Source of the DNA: Sphingobium sp.
GTDB taxonomy: Bacteria > Pseudomonadota > Alphaproteobacteria > Sphingomonadales > Sphingomonadaceae
Direction of reading: 5' to 3'
Length of the DNA stretch: 62,328 bases
NCBI GenBank assembly: GCA_022652485.1
Contig: JALCRK010000015.1
Coordinates: 1 to 62,328, forward strand
Shown here: piece after piece, positions 53,724 through 62,328 of the stretch
Position numbering within the stretch: the stretch's first letter is position 1
Layout: every line of letters starts with the position of its first letter
Made by a program: the position numbers and the translations under genes
The notes under the pieces: generated by a model
Seen by the model: the letters and a program-made list of their open reading frames with translations, nothing else
What the model was told of the DNA's origin: nothing
Database searches by the model: none

Positions 53724-54425
53724 TCAGCGGTCGAACAGCTTTTCCGCTTCGGCACGGGCATCGAACTCGCCCGTGGGAAAGGAAGGAGCCGTACCCGCTT
53801 CGTCATGCGCATCGTCATGTCGGTGCGCCTCGTCGCGCTCCCGCCGCAATTCCTCGATCAAAGCCTCGCGCGCACCGTCGAGCCGTGCATCGACGGGCGC
53901 TTCCAGACCCGCCTTCTTCGCCGCCTTGGCTACGATGGCATCCAGCTCACGCTGCGAGCACAGGCCCAGCGTCACCGGGTCTTTCGGCTGGATGTTGGAG
54001 ATGTTCCAGTGCGAACGGTCACGGATCGCCGCGATGGTGGTGCGCGTGGTGCCGATCAGGCGGCCGATGGCGCCGTCCGAAATCTCCGGATGATTGCGCA
54101 GGATCCAGGCGATGCCGTCCGGCTTGTCCTGCCGCTTGGAAACGGGTGTGTAGCGCGGCCCCTTGGTGCGGCGCACGGGCTCGCTGCCCTTGGCGATCTT
54201 GAGGACATAGTCCGGATTGGCCTCGCCCTTCCTGATCTCGTCGGTGGTCAGCTCATGGGCGCGGACAGGATCGCGCGGCGTGTAGCGCGTGCTCGCCGTC
54301 TCGTCGGCGATCGCCTGCACTTCCAGCATATGCAGACCGCAGAATTCGGCGATCTGCGGAAAGGTAAGACCGGTATTCTCGATCAGCCAGGCGGCAGTCG
54401 CGTGGGGCATCAGCGGGTGGGACAT
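53724..54425 (-). CDS. trcR: Cell-cycle transcriptional regulator TrcR (DUF1013)
   Basis: 233 residues from the ATG at 54425. The DUF1013 domain is clear: MSHPLMPHATAAWLIENTGLTFPQIAEFCGLHMLEVQAIADE, PLTT-like DEIRKGEANPDYVLKIAK, YTPVSKRQDKPDGIAWILRNHPEISDGAIGRLIGTTRTTI and SHWNISNIQPKDPVTLGLCSQRELD. This protein family is restricted to alphaproteobacteria and is linked to cell-cycle transcription. Two helix-turn-helix-like segments are visible. The acidic, His-rich tail is variable. Confidence 0.9.
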   Translation of the reverse strand: MSHPLMPHATAAWLIENTGLTFPQIAEFCGLHMLEVQAIADETASTRYTPRDPVRAHELTTDEIRKGEANPDYVLKIAKGSEPVRRTKGPRYTPVSKRQDKPDGIAWILRNHPEISDGAIGRLIGTTRTTIAAIRDRSHWNISNIQPKDPVTLGLCSQRELDAIVAKAAKKAGLEAPVDARLDGAREALIEELRRERDEAHRHDDAHDEAGTAPSFPTGEFDARAEAEKLFDR

Positions 54426-54532
54426 GATCCATGCTCCGGAAACTAGAAATGATAAGGGCCACCCAGGCAGGGTGGCCGCAGCGTGGAACCGATTTAAGCC
54501 AAAGCGCCGCAAAGGGCAAGAGGCTATGGAAA

Positions 54533-55546
54533 TCAGCCCTCGGCCACCCTCAGCACGATCTTGCCGAAATGCTCCCCGGCTTCCATCCGTGCATGGGCTT
54601 GGGCAGCATCCTCCAGCGCGAATACCCGATCCATCGCCGGGCGAAGCCTGCCCTGCTCGACAAACGGCCAGACGTTCCGCGCGATCTCGTCCGCTACCAA
54701 GCCCTTGAAGACGTTGGAGCGCGGGCGCAGTGTCGATCCGGTCAGCGTCAGGCGGCGTGTCATGATATCGACAATCGAAATCTCCGCCTTCACGCCACCC
54801 AGCACCGCGATCGATACATGCCGGCCCTCGACATCGAGGCATTTGAGGTTGCGGGCAAGATAGTCTCCACCCACCATATCGAGCACGGCCTGCACGCCGC
54901 GCCCCTGAGTGATGGCCTTGACCTCGTCGACATAATCCTGGGCGCGGTAATTGATGGCATGGTGCGCACCCCAGTCGAGAGCCTGCTGGCATTTCTCGTC
55001 CGATCCGCAGGTGACGATGATCCTGACCCCGAAAAGGTTACAAAGCGAGATCGCCATCGTGCCGATGCCGGACGTGCCCCCGTGCACCAGCACCGTGTCG
55101 TCCTCCACCGCATAGGCCCGCTCGAACAGGTTGGTCCACACGGTGAACAACGTCTCCGGAAGCGCCGCCGCCTCGGTCATGTCATAGCCATCCGGCACGG
55201 GCAGGCACTGCCCTCCCGGGACCGCGACATATTCCGCATAGCCCCCGCCGTTGCACAAAGCGCATACCTTCTGGCCCAGCAGCAGATGCTCGGCTTCTGC
55301 TCCCACCTGCACCACCTCGCCGGAAACCTCCAGCCCCAGCAGCGGAGACGCGCCCGGTGGCGGCGGATATTTGCCCGCGCGCTGCAACGCGTCCGGCCGG
55401 TTGACGCCTGCCGCATGAACACGGATCAGCACCTCGTCCGGCCTTACGACGGGAATGGGAACGCGGGCGACGCCCAATATTTCGGGTCCGCCCGGAGCAT
55501 CGAAGCCGATTGCCCGCATTTCCTTGGAGATCACTTCCAGAGCCAT
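54533..55546 (-). CDS. NAD(P)H-quinone oxidoreductase (zinc-independent MDR family)
   Basis: 337 residues with AAGGGG upstream. MDR fold: VLIRVHAAGVNRPDALQRAGKYPPPPGASPLLGLEVSGEVVQVG, VLVHGGTSGIGTMAISLCNLFG as NADPH-binding motif, and GGDYLARNLKCL. The catalytic zinc ligands of alcohol dehydrogenases are absent. It resembles PIG3/QOR quinone oxidoreductases. Divergent from the DUF1192 gene with 44 bases between starts. Confidence 0.9.
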   Translation of the reverse strand: MALEVISKEMRAIGFDAPGGPEILGVARVPIPVVRPDEVLIRVHAAGVNRPDALQRAGKYPPPPGASPLLGLEVSGEVVQVGAEAEHLLLGQKVCALCNGGGYAEYVAVPGGQCLPVPDGYDMTEAAALPETLFTVWTNLFERAYAVEDDTVLVHGGTSGIGTMAISLCNLFGVRIIVTCGSDEKCQQALDWGAHHAINYRAQDYVDEVKAITQGRGVQAVLDMVGGDYLARNLKCLDVEGRHVSIAVLGGVKAEISIVDIMTRRLTLTGSTLRPRSNVFKGLVADEIARNVWPFVEQGRLRPAMDRVFALEDAAQAHARMEAGEHFGKIVLRVAEG

Positions 55547-55590
55547 AGCCCCTTATTGACAGGCGCGGCGAACGGGTCAACATTATCGCG

Positions 55591-55788
55591 ATGGATATGG
55601 AAGACTATGTTCCGAAAAGAGCCGACGATCCTCTCGCCCTGTTGCTGAAGCAGGATCTGGACCCTCTTTCCATCGACGAGCTTCATGCACGCATCGCCTT
55701 GCTGGAAAACGAAATAGATCGGATTCGCGGAAAAATTGACCAGTCTGTTAACCATAAAGCAAGCGCAGAGGCTCTATTCAGAAAATGA
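55591..55788 (+). CDS. DUF1192 small protein
   Basis: 65 residues (a second Met lies at residue 3). RADDPLALLLKQDLDPLSIDELHARIALLENEIDRIRGKIDQSVNHKASAEALFRK is the DUF1192 signature: a short N-terminal segment, then a coiled coil (residues 27-45). Common in alphaproteobacteria, function unknown. It lies 138 bases before clpA. Confidence 0.85.
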   Translation: MDMEDYVPKRADDPLALLLKQDLDPLSIDELHARIALLENEIDRIRGKIDQSVNHKASAEALFRK

Positions 55789-55926
55789 TTGCGCGTTTCC
55801 CCCTTTCGCCCCGCCAGCAGGGATGGGCCAAAAAGGGAACAGCGTTCGATCAGGCACTTGAACCCCGGTTCGGGTGCGCCGACATAGTGGTGAAAGGCAC
55901 ACCCTACGAGTGCCGGGAGAACAGAT

Positions 55927-58293
55927 ATGCCATCCTTTGCCCCCGCCCTTGAAACCACGCTGCATAATGCGCTGGGCCACGCCGCCGAGCGCCATCATGA
56001 ATATGCGACGCTGGAGCATCTGCTCCTCGCGCTGATTGATGACGAACACGCCTCCCGCGTGATGCAGGCCTGCGGGGTCGACATGGGCGAGCTGACCGAT
56101 GCCGTCACCCACTATCTCGATACCGAACTGGATAGCCTCAAGGTCGACAGCGACACGGACCCCTCGCCCACCAGCGGCTTCCAGCGCGTGGTCCAGCGGG
56201 CGATCCTCCACGTCCAGTCTTCCGGCAAGGATGAGGTGACCGGCGCCAATGTGCTGGTCGCGCTGTTTTCCGAGCGCGAAAGCTATGCCGTCTATTTCCT
56301 GCAACAGCAGGACATGAGCCGCCTCGATGCGGTCTCCTATCTCAGCCACGGCGTCGGCAAGGGCGTGACCTCCACGCCGGAGCCGCAGCAGGTCAAATCC
56401 GCCGAGGAAGAGAAGAAGCAGCAGACCAAGGACAAGAAAGACAGCGCGCTCGATCAGTTCACCGTCAACCTCAACGAGAAGGCGATGGAGGGCAAGGTCG
56501 ATCCGCTGATCGGCCGGTCCGCCGAAGTCGATCGCACGATCCAGATCCTCTGCCGTCGTTCCAAGAACAATCCGCTCTATGTCGGTGATCCGGGTGTGGG
56601 CAAGACCGCCATCGCGGAAGGCCTTGCGCGCAAGATCATCGAGGGTGACGTGCCGGAGGTGTTGAAGCCTGCGGTGATCTACTCGCTCGACATGGGCGCG
56701 CTGCTCGCGGGCACGCGCTATCGCGGCGACTTCGAGGAGCGCCTGAAGGCAGTCGTCAACGAGCTGGAAAAAATGCCGCACGCGGTGCTGTTCATCGACG
56801 AAATCCACACGGTGATCGGCGCGGGCGCAACGTCGGGCGGCGCGATGGATGCCTCGAACCTGCTGAAGCCTGCGCTTTCCGGCGGCACGATCCGCTGCAT
56901 CGGCTCGACCACCTACAAGGAATTCCGCAACCATTTCGAGAAGGACCGCGCCCTGCTGCGCCGGTTCCAGAAGATCGATGTCAACGAGCCAACCATCGAG
57001 GACACGATCAAGATCCTCACCGGCCTGCGCCCGAACTTCGAGGCGCATCACCATGTCCGCTACACCGCGGACGCGATCAAGGCGGCGGTCGAGCTTTCGG
57101 CACGCTACATCAACGACCGCAAGCTGCCGGACAAGGCGATCGACGTGATCGACGAGGTCGGCGCGATGCAGATGCTGGTGCCGCCTTCCAAGCGCAAGAA
57201 GATCATCAGCCCGAAAGAGATCGAGCAGGTCATCTCGACCATGGCCCGCATCCCGCCCAAGACCGTATTGAGCGACGACAAGACCGTGCTCGCCACCATC
57301 GAGCAGGATCTGAAGCGCGTCGTCTTCGGGCAGGACAAGGCGATCGAGGTGCTCAGCTCCGCGATCAAGCTCAGCCGCGCGGGTCTGCGCGATCCGGACA
57401 AGCCGATCGGCAACTATCTCTTCTCCGGCCCCACCGGCGTCGGCAAGACGGAAGTGGCGCGCCAGCTTGCGACTTTGCTGGGCATCCCGCTCCAGCGGTT
57501 CGACATGTCGGAATATATGGAGCGGCACTCGGTCTCGCGCCTCATCGGTGCGCCTCCGGGCTATGTCGGCTATGATCAGGGCGGCCTGCTGACCGACGCG
57601 ATCGACCAGAACCCGCATTGTGTGCTGCTGCTCGACGAGATCGAGAAGGCGCATCCGGACCTGTTCAACATCCTGTTGCAGGTGATGGACAATGGCCGCC
57701 TCACCGATCATCACGGCAAGACGGTCGATTTCCGCAACGTCATCCTCATCATGACCACCAATGCGGGCGCGTCGGACATGGCGCGCGAGGGCATCGGCTT
57801 CGGCGATGTCATCAGCAAGGAGGATGCAAGCGACGAGGCGGTGAAGAAGCTCTTCACGCCGGAGTTCCGCAACCGTCTGGATGCCATCGTGCCGTTCGGC
57901 TATCTGCCGACGGAAGTGGTCGCCCGCGTGGTCGACAAGTTCATCCTCCAGCTGGAGCTGCAACTCGCCGACCGCGACGTGCATATCACCCTCTCGGACG
58001 ATGCGCGCAAATGGCTTACCGCGAAGGGCTATGACAAGCTCTATGGCGCACGCCCGATGGGCCGCCTGATGCAGGAGAAGATCAAGCAGCCGCTCGCCGA
58101 AGAGCTGCTGTTCGGCAAGCTCGTGCATGGCGGCGAGGTGGTAGTCGGCCTCAAGGACGACGCGCTCACCTTCGAGGTCACGCCCGCCGCGCCACGCACC
58201 GGCAAACCGAAGAAGGATGGCGTCGCCAGCGGCAAGGCCCGGGCCAAAAGCAAGGCTGGCGCCAAGCCGAAGGCACCCAAACCGACGGCTTAG
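55927..58293 (+). CDS. clpA: ATP-dependent Clp protease ATP-binding subunit ClpA
   Basis: 788 residues. N-terminal Clp_N repeats ([33 protein letters not shown]), first AAA domain Walker [14 protein letters not shown], second Walker [16 protein letters not shown], sensor and Arg-finger segments, and the ClpP-docking IGF loop (EGIGFGD). The C-terminal tail is Lys/Ala-rich ([16 protein letters not shown]). It unfolds substrates for ClpP. The usual adaptor gene clpS is not next to it here. A terminator follows. Confidence 0.96.
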   Translation: MPSFAPALETTLHNALGHAAERHHEYATLEHLLLALIDDEHASRVMQACGVDMGELTDAVTHYLDTELDSLKVDSDTDPSPTSGFQRVVQRAILHVQSSGKDEVTGANVLVALFSERESYAVYFLQQQDMSRLDAVSYLSHGVGKGVTSTPEPQQVKSAEEEKKQQTKDKKDSALDQFTVNLNEKAMEGKVDPLIGRSAEVDRTIQILCRRSKNNPLYVGDPGVGKTAIAEGLARKIIEGDVPEVLKPAVIYSLDMGALLAGTRYRGDFEERLKAVVNELEKMPHAVLFIDEIHTVIGAGATSGGAMDASNLLKPALSGGTIRCIGSTTYKEFRNHFEKDRALLRRFQKIDVNEPTIEDTIKILTGLRPNFEAHHHVRYTADAIKAAVELSARYINDRKLPDKAIDVIDEVGAMQMLVPPSKRKKIISPKEIEQVISTMARIPPKTVLSDDKTVLATIEQDLKRVVFGQDKAIEVLSSAIKLSRAGLRDPDKPIGNYLFSGPTGVGKTEVARQLATLLGIPLQRFDMSEYMERHSVSRLIGAPPGYVGYDQGGLLTDAIDQNPHCVLLLDEIEKAHPDLFNILLQVMDNGRLTDHHGKTVDFRNVILIMTTNAGASDMAREGIGFGDVISKEDASDEAVKKLFTPEFRNRLDAIVPFGYLPTEVVARVVDKFILQLELQLADRDVHITLSDDARKWLTAKGYDKLYGARPMGRLMQEKIKQPLAEELLFGKLVHGGEVVVGLKDDALTFEVTPAAPRTGKPKKDGVASGKARAKSKAGAKPKAPKPTA

Positions 58294-58314
58294 CCCTTGA
58301 TACACGTTCCAAAT

Positions 58315-58340
58315 AAGGGCGACTTCGGTCGCCCTTTTCT
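58315..58340 (+). terminator. Rho-independent terminator of clpA
   Basis: AAGGGCGAC (58315-58323), TTCG loop and GTCGCCCTT (58328-58336), followed by TTCTTTT. It ends transcription before the GST gene. Confidence 0.88.
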
Positions 58341-58400
58341 TTTGCCCGCGAAACCGGCATGATCGGCCCGATTGCCAAAAGGTTTAAAGGAGAGGCCACA

Positions 58401-59033
58401 GTGTCCGAAGATCTCGTCTTCTATACCAATCCGCATTCGCGGGGACAGATAGCGCGCTGGATGCTGGAAGAGGTCGGTGCCCCCTATGATACCGTTCGGC
58501 TGGATTACGACAGCACGATGAAGAGCGCGGACTATCTGGCCATCAATCCGATGGGTAAAGTGCCCGCCATCGTGCACAAAGGGCATGTCGTCACCGAAAC
58601 CGCGGCGATCTGCGCGTATCTGGCCGAGGCATTTCTCGAGGCAGGCCTCAAGCCCGGGGGAGACGCTCTCGCCGATTATTATCGCTGGATGTTCTTCGCG
58701 GCAGGGCCGGTGGAAGCCGCGTTTTCCAATCGCGCTGCGGGTTTTGCGCCGCCCGAGGACAAGCAGCGCATGTTTGGGTATGGCCATTTCGAACTGGCGA
58801 TCGACACGCTGGAAACGGCGGTTGCGGGCAAGAGCTACGTCGCGGGAGACCGCTTCAGCGCCGCCGACGTCTATGTCGGTTCGATGATCAATTTCCTCAC
58901 GATGTTCGGCATGCTTGCGCCGCGGCCCGCCTTTACCGACTATCTGGCTGGCCTGACTTCTCGTCCCGCCTATATCCGGGCAAAGGAGATCGACGCCGCA
59001 TTGCAGGAGGCGGCCGCCCCCTCTCCAGCCTGA
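58401..59033 (+). CDS. Glutathione S-transferase family protein
   Basis: 210 residues from the GTG at 58401, preceded by AGGAGAGG; the first in-frame ATG at 58359 lacks such a site. Thioredoxin-fold N-domain with HSRGQIARWMLEEVGAPYDTVRLDY, the cis-Pro in GKVPAIVHKGHVVTETAAICAYLAEAF and the helical C-domain (YVAGDRFSAADVYVGSMINF). It conjugates or otherwise uses glutathione; substrate unknown. It converges with the peptide-binding lipoprotein gene across 15 bases. Confidence 0.9.
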   Translation: MSEDLVFYTNPHSRGQIARWMLEEVGAPYDTVRLDYDSTMKSADYLAINPMGKVPAIVHKGHVVTETAAICAYLAEAFLEAGLKPGGDALADYYRWMFFAAGPVEAAFSNRAAGFAPPEDKQRMFGYGHFELAIDTLETAVAGKSYVAGDRFSAADVYVGSMINFLTMFGMLAPRPAFTDYLAGLTSRPAYIRAKEIDAALQEAAAPSPA

Positions 59034-59048
59034 GCGTGCCTGCTCCGG

Positions 59049-60515
59049 TTACTTCATTACATGATCGAGGGGATGCTCCGCCCGCGGCGATGGGGCGAAG
59101 CCATCCAGCTTCCTGCTCACCAGCGACCAGCGCACCGGCATCGCCAGCGGAATGAAGCCGCCGTGGGCAGCCATCAGCGGCTCCGCCTCTCCCAGCCGGG
59201 CCAGACGATCCGCCATGATGGGCGCCGAGAGAGACTCTTTGAGCAGCTCTTCCGCCTGCGGGTCACACTGCACACCCCGCGCGCAACTCAGCCTGCCCAG
59301 ATACCACGAGGCGCTGTCATACGGCGCCACTTCATCGATAAGCGTCAGGTCGGCATCCTCGTCCGTCCGGGTGAGCATGATGCCCACCCGCCCATATTGA
59401 TCGCGCAGGGCCGCCAACAACATGTCGGAGCCCGGACCAGGGGGAAGGCTGATGGAGAGCACTAGCGGTGCTCCCTCATGCTGTAATCTCCACCGTGCCA
59501 CGATGTCCCTGGCCAGCTCGATCCGCCGTTCCATCGGCAGCCCGACCCAATCCGGCGGGGTCGGCGCGTGGGGGAGGTTCAGCGCCTGCGGCATGATCTG
59601 TTCGGCGATCTTCCAGCGCGCGACGTTGTAGCGGTTGACAATCGCGGTGCGGTCGAGGCTCATGGCGAGGGCTCGACGCATCTGCTTGTCGTCCAGCGTC
59701 GGATTATCGGCCGCAAGAGCGAGGCCGAACAACCCCTGGACCGGGTCAAAGCGTATGGCATTGTCGTTGATCCCGCCCAGGCTGACATAGGGAAGCTCCG
59801 CCACGGTGCCGCCAAGAACGAGATCGCTCTCGCCCCGGCCGAAGCGCACGATTGCCCGTGCAGCCCTTTCCGCGCGCAAAAGACGGATCTCCCGCCGGGG
59901 CGCCTCCTCTTCCACCTTGCCCAGCGCATCGAGCGGCTGGAGCCGCCACACGCCGTCCTGATCGAGACGCTTGCGATAGGGGCCAGAGCCGCCCGAACTG
60001 CGCGCAATGGCCATATCCGGCTCCGCCAGCGCGACGAGGAAATTCGGGCGCGCGGCTTTCAGCCTCAATTCCAGCACATCGTCCGTCATGGCAAGGATCT
60101 GATCGACCGAGCTGAGCGGACCGTAAGGATCCAGACGCGCGCGCGCACGCAACCGCACCTGCAGCAGCCGCTTCACCTCCCGCGCATCCACCTTGGCGCC
60201 ATCCGCCCAACGCGCACGCCGCAGCCGGAAAATATAACTTTTGCCATCATCGATGACGATCCACCGCTGCGCCAGCGCGGGAATGACGGTGCCCGTCGCA
60301 TCGAGGCGCACAAGCCCCCGCGCGGTGGCGGCCAGCATGACCTGCCCCGCACGGCTATGGGCATAAGCAAGCGGGGCGCTGGCCTCGCGATCAGAGCCAA
60401 TCACGCTCACGACGACGGGTGCATCATTGCCCTCGCCACATCCGGTGGCGAGCAGCGATGCAGTCAAGGCGACAAGGCCGGAAAGAAAAAGACGAGGTCT
60501 CAAAGCCGGAGCCAT
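59049..60515 (-). CDS. Peptide-type ABC transporter substrate-binding lipoprotein
   Basis: 488 residues. Signal with lipobox LLATGC, then a family 5 (SBP_bac_5, OppA/DppA-like) domain: RGLVRLDATGTVIPALAQRWIVIDDGKSYIFRLRRARWADGAKVDAREVKRLL, VQGLFGLALAADNPTLDDKQMRRALAMSLDRTAIVNRYN. No permease or ATPase genes accompany it, so it may work with a transporter elsewhere or be a stand-alone binding protein. Orphan SBP5 proteins like this occur in sphingomonads. Confidence 0.85.
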   Translation of the reverse strand: MAPALRPRLFLSGLVALTASLLATGCGEGNDAPVVVSVIGSDREASAPLAYAHSRAGQVMLAATARGLVRLDATGTVIPALAQRWIVIDDGKSYIFRLRRARWADGAKVDAREVKRLLQVRLRARARLDPYGPLSSVDQILAMTDDVLELRLKAARPNFLVALAEPDMAIARSSGGSGPYRKRLDQDGVWRLQPLDALGKVEEEAPRREIRLLRAERAARAIVRFGRGESDLVLGGTVAELPYVSLGGINDNAIRFDPVQGLFGLALAADNPTLDDKQMRRALAMSLDRTAIVNRYNVARWKIAEQIMPQALNLPHAPTPPDWVGLPMERRIELARDIVARWRLQHEGAPLVLSISLPPGPGSDMLLAALRDQYGRVGIMLTRTDEDADLTLIDEVAPYDSASWYLGRLSCARGVQCDPQAEELLKESLSAPIMADRLARLGEAEPLMAAHGGFIPLAMPVRWSLVSRKLDGFAPSPRAEHPLDHVMK

Positions 60516-60631
60516 CCGTTACGGTGGCCCATGTCCTAACCCACCCTGTGCGCGAGGCCAAGCGGCTAATAATCACCGCGCATGTGAGTCGTTATCCGGG
60601 CCCGGCTCCCCACTCCTTGCAGGCAATGCAT

Positions 60632-60718
60632 TGGTGCGGACGGCGGGACTCGAACCCGCACTCCCATAGGGGAAGCGGATTTTAAGTCCGCTGCGTCTAC
60701 CGGTTTCGCCACGTCCGC
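60632..60718 (-). tRNA. tRNA-Leu (anticodon TAA)
   Basis: Minus strand, 87 bases including an encoded CCA. Acceptor stem GCGGACG pairs with CGTCCGC; the long variable arm of a class II tRNA (CCCCTATGGGAG) is present; T-arm GCGGGTTCGAGTCCCGC; anticodon stem GCGGA/TCCGC with loop CTTAAAA, giving TAA (reads UUA). Located between the substrate-binding lipoprotein and ihfB. Confidence 0.96.
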
Positions 60719-60830
60719 ATTTTCTGCCGGTCACGCCAGCCTCACTGCAGTTGCAAATGCAGTCCGTCAAGCATGTTGGCGATGAAGCGGACGTCACCCC
60801 TATTCACGCGTGGCGCCCCCCGCAACCAGA

Positions 60831-61112
60831 CTATTTGGCGTTGAGCCGGTCGCGGATTTCCTTGCCGGGTTTGAAAAAGGGCACCTTCTTTGCGTCGATG
60901 GAAACGGCTTCGCCCGTCCGGGGATTGCGGCCCGTGCGCGCATTGCGTGCGCGCGTCGTGAACGCGCCAAAGCCACGCAACTCGACACGCCCACCCCTCG
61001 CAAGTTGCGTTGTGATTTCCTGAAAGAAAATATCGACGATACGTTCCACTTCCCCATAAGTGAGATCGCCGTTTTTCTCCGCAAGATTTTGTACCAGTTC
61101 GGAACGGATCAT
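60831..61112 (-). CDS. ihfB: Integration host factor subunit beta
   Basis: 93 residues with GAGGAGGG upstream. [72 protein letters not shown]: the RSEL start, [10 protein letters not shown], and the beta-arm NPRTGE with Pro for DNA intercalation fit IHF-beta rather than HU. It bends DNA with IHF-alpha. The order rpsA-ihfB on one strand is the common arrangement. Confidence 0.93.
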   Translation of the reverse strand: MIRSELVQNLAEKNGDLTYGEVERIVDIFFQEITTQLARGGRVELRGFGAFTTRARNARTGRNPRTGEAVSIDAKKVPFFKPGKEIRDRLNAK

Positions 61113-61269
61113 TTGCCCTCCTCATGTTCGACAGTCCCACACGCTGCCGAATACTTCTTTTAAGGGAATGGCGGAAAAATGACAATCTCTCCGATCGTCA
61201 ATAAAAGTGCACCATATCAGCACAATGCCATGTATAGTATTGTAAAAATCCGCCATCGCCACTTAGCAA

Positions 61270-61300
61270 AATCCCGCCGCGATCTGGTCGCAGCGGGATT
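61270..61300 (-). terminator. Terminator downstream of rpsA
   Basis: On the minus strand AATCCCGC (61293-61300) pairs with GCGGGATT (61270-61277), extended by an inner GCGA/TCGC stem, and is followed by TTTGC. It is 21 bases after the rpsA stop, upstream of ihfB. This suggests ihfB has its own promoter in 61113-61269. Confidence 0.75.
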
Positions 61301-61321
61301 CTCTATCATAGATGGCTGGTC

Positions 61322-62328
61322 TTAGGCTTCGCTCTTGGCCTTCAGCGCTTCGCCAAGAATATCGCCAAGCGACGCGCCGCTGTCGGACGAGCCGTACTGC
61401 GCCACCGCCTGCTTTTCTTCGGCGATCTGCAGAGCCTTGACCGAGAAGTTGGGCTTCTTGCTGCGATCGAAGCCGATGACCATCGCATCGAACTTCTGAC
61501 CGGGCTGGAAGCGCTCGGCGCGCTGCTCGTCGCGGTCGCGACCGAGATCGCTGCGCTTGATGAAGCCGGTAACGCCGTCCTCGCCTGCCTGAACCTCAAG
61601 GCCGCCGTCGCGCACTTCAAGCACGGTAACGGTGACGGTCTGGTTCTTGTTGAGGCCTGCACCACCGCCGGAAACCGCACCGACGCCCGGCGCGCCCTTC
61701 TCAAGCTGCTTCATGCCGAGCGAGATGCGCTCCTTCTCGACATCGATGTCGAGCACGATCGCCTTCACGACTTCGCCCTTGCGATGCAGGTTGAGCGCGT
61801 CCTCGCCGGAGATGCCCCAGGCGATGTCGGACATATGGACCATGCCGTCCACATCGCCCTCGAGGCCCACGAACAGACCGAATTCGGTCGCGTTCTTGAC
61901 TTCGCCCTCGACGACGGAACCGATCGGGTGACGCTCGGCAAAGCTGTCCCACGGATTGTTCTGCGCCTGCTTGAGGCCGAGCGAAATGCGGCGCTTCTCG
62001 CCATCGACTTCCAGCACCAGCACGTCGACTTCCTGGCTGGTCGAAACGATCTTGCCGGGGTGGACGTTCTTCTTGGTCCAGCTCATCTCGGAGACGTGGA
62101 CCAGACCTTCGATGCCCGGCTCCAGCTCGACGAACGCACCATATTCGGTGATGTTGGTGATGCGGCCGGTGAGCTTCGCGCCAACCGGATACTTCGCCTC
62201 GGCACCTTCCCACGGATCGCTCTCAAGCTGCTTCATGCCGAGCGAGATGCGCTGGGTGTCGCGGTTGATGCGGATGATCTGCACCTTCACCACGTCGCCG
62301 ATGTTGATCATCTCGTTCGGGTGGTTGA
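61322..62328 (-). CDS. rpsA: 30S ribosomal protein S1, 3' part (5' end outside the window)
   Basis: The frame is open to the right edge of the window (residues NHPNE precede the internal Met at 62311), so the gene starts outside. The part present encodes several S1 RNA-binding domains: VGAKLTGRITNITEYGAFVELEPGIEGLVHVSEMSW, VVEGEVKNATEFGLFVGLEGDVDGMVHMSDIAWG, VTVTVLEVRDGGLEVQAGEDGVTGFIKRSDLGRD. S1 binds mRNA on the small ribosomal subunit. The C-terminus ends GDILGEALKAKSEA. Confidence 0.97.
   Translation of the reverse strand, partial: NHPNEMINIGDVVKVQIIRINRDTQRISLGMKQLESDPWEGAEAKYPVGAKLTGRITNITEYGAFVELEPGIEGLVHVSEMSWTKKNVHPGKIVSTSQEVDVLVLEVDGEKRRISLGLKQAQNNPWDSFAERHPIGSVVEGEVKNATEFGLFVGLEGDVDGMVHMSDIAWGISGEDALNLHRKGEVVKAIVLDIDVEKERISLGMKQLEKGAPGVGAVSGGGAGLNKNQTVTVTVLEVRDGGLEVQAGEDGVTGFIKRSDLGRDRDEQRAERFQPGQKFDAMVIGFDRSKKPNFSVKALQIAEEKQAVAQYGSSDSGASLGDILGEALKAKSEA

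Noticed and set aside
55857..55885. Heat-shock (RpoH) promoter before clpA
   Set aside because: CTTG is followed by CCGACAT at a poor match to the -10 consensus; not convincing.
55774..58305. 843-codon minus-strand frame opposite clpA
   Set aside because: Shadow of clpA; no recognisable domain, and the plus strand has all ClpA motifs.
1..62328. CRISPR arrays, insertion sequences, prophage genes
   Set aside because: No spaced direct repeats, transposase or phage structural genes were seen on either strand.

Overview
The window is GC-rich chromosomal DNA that looks like a sphingomonad (Alphaproteobacteria, Sphingomonadaceae). The evidence is the alphaproteobacterial genes present (TrcR/DUF1013, DUF1192, the 'vgr-related' HEMTH protein), a sphingomonad-style interspersed repeat, a CarAa-like oxygenase, TonB-receptor-driven aromatic catabolism, and dense 4-bp stop/start overlaps. 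I assign no species. No phage, insertion sequence or CRISPR array is visible, so the gene content reads as housekeeping blocks with an accessory catabolic island between them.

Layout. 1-5711: end of a type I secretion adaptor (HlyD family), then a tightly coupled set of Sel1-repeat protein, GT2, GT4 and sulfotransferase, which suggests a secreted or surface product that is glycosylated and sulfated. 5782-5882: interspersed palindromic repeat. 5880-10032: aminotransferase, then an SDR/thiolase pair with a divergent TetR regulator; a consensus-like promoter and a perfect GCCAA-N5-TTGGC palindrome lie between thiolase and regulator. 10043-14481: SH3 protein, 2-hydroxyacid dehydrogenase, patatin-like protein and a small AT-rich lipoprotein gene. 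14482-20455: heat-shock block (dnaK-dnaJ with a clear RpoH-type promoter, hrcA-grpE) around a PCu(A)C copper chaperone and a HEMTH protein. 20560-25175: Pro/Ala-rich membrane protein, then rph-rdgB-hemW-xerC, where hemW appears to use a CTG start.

25181-42960 is the catabolic island. The lower meta-cleavage pathway (hydratase, acylating acetaldehyde dehydrogenase, aldolase) is divergent from an IclR regulator. A second operon reads TonB receptor, CarAa/OxoO-like Rieske oxygenase, one-piece ferredoxin-FAD reductase, BphC-type extradiol dioxygenase, amidase, an M20-like protein with its metal ligands substituted, and a meta-cleavage-product hydrolase. A second IclR regulator, an Asp/Glu-racemase-like protein lacking both catalytic cysteines, an SDR and a CoA ligase follow. 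Together these would import an aromatic compound, hydroxylate it, cleave the ring, split the product into a carboxylic acid and 2-hydroxypenta-2,4-dienoate, and convert the latter to pyruvate and acetyl-CoA. The amide-type hydrolase suggests a nitrogen-containing or amide-linked substrate; its identity is unknown.

43191-62328: msrA/FadD-type ligase, gshB, yraN-rsmI divergent from an LpoA-like protein, transaldolase-like fsa, DUF4197, priA, TauE/SafE exporter, trcR, quinone oxidoreductase, DUF1192, clpA, GST, a peptide-type substrate-binding lipoprotein, tRNA-Leu(TAA), ihfB and the 3' part of rpsA. The only gene-free stretch above 300 bases is 38802-39104, between the TonB receptor and the second IclR gene.
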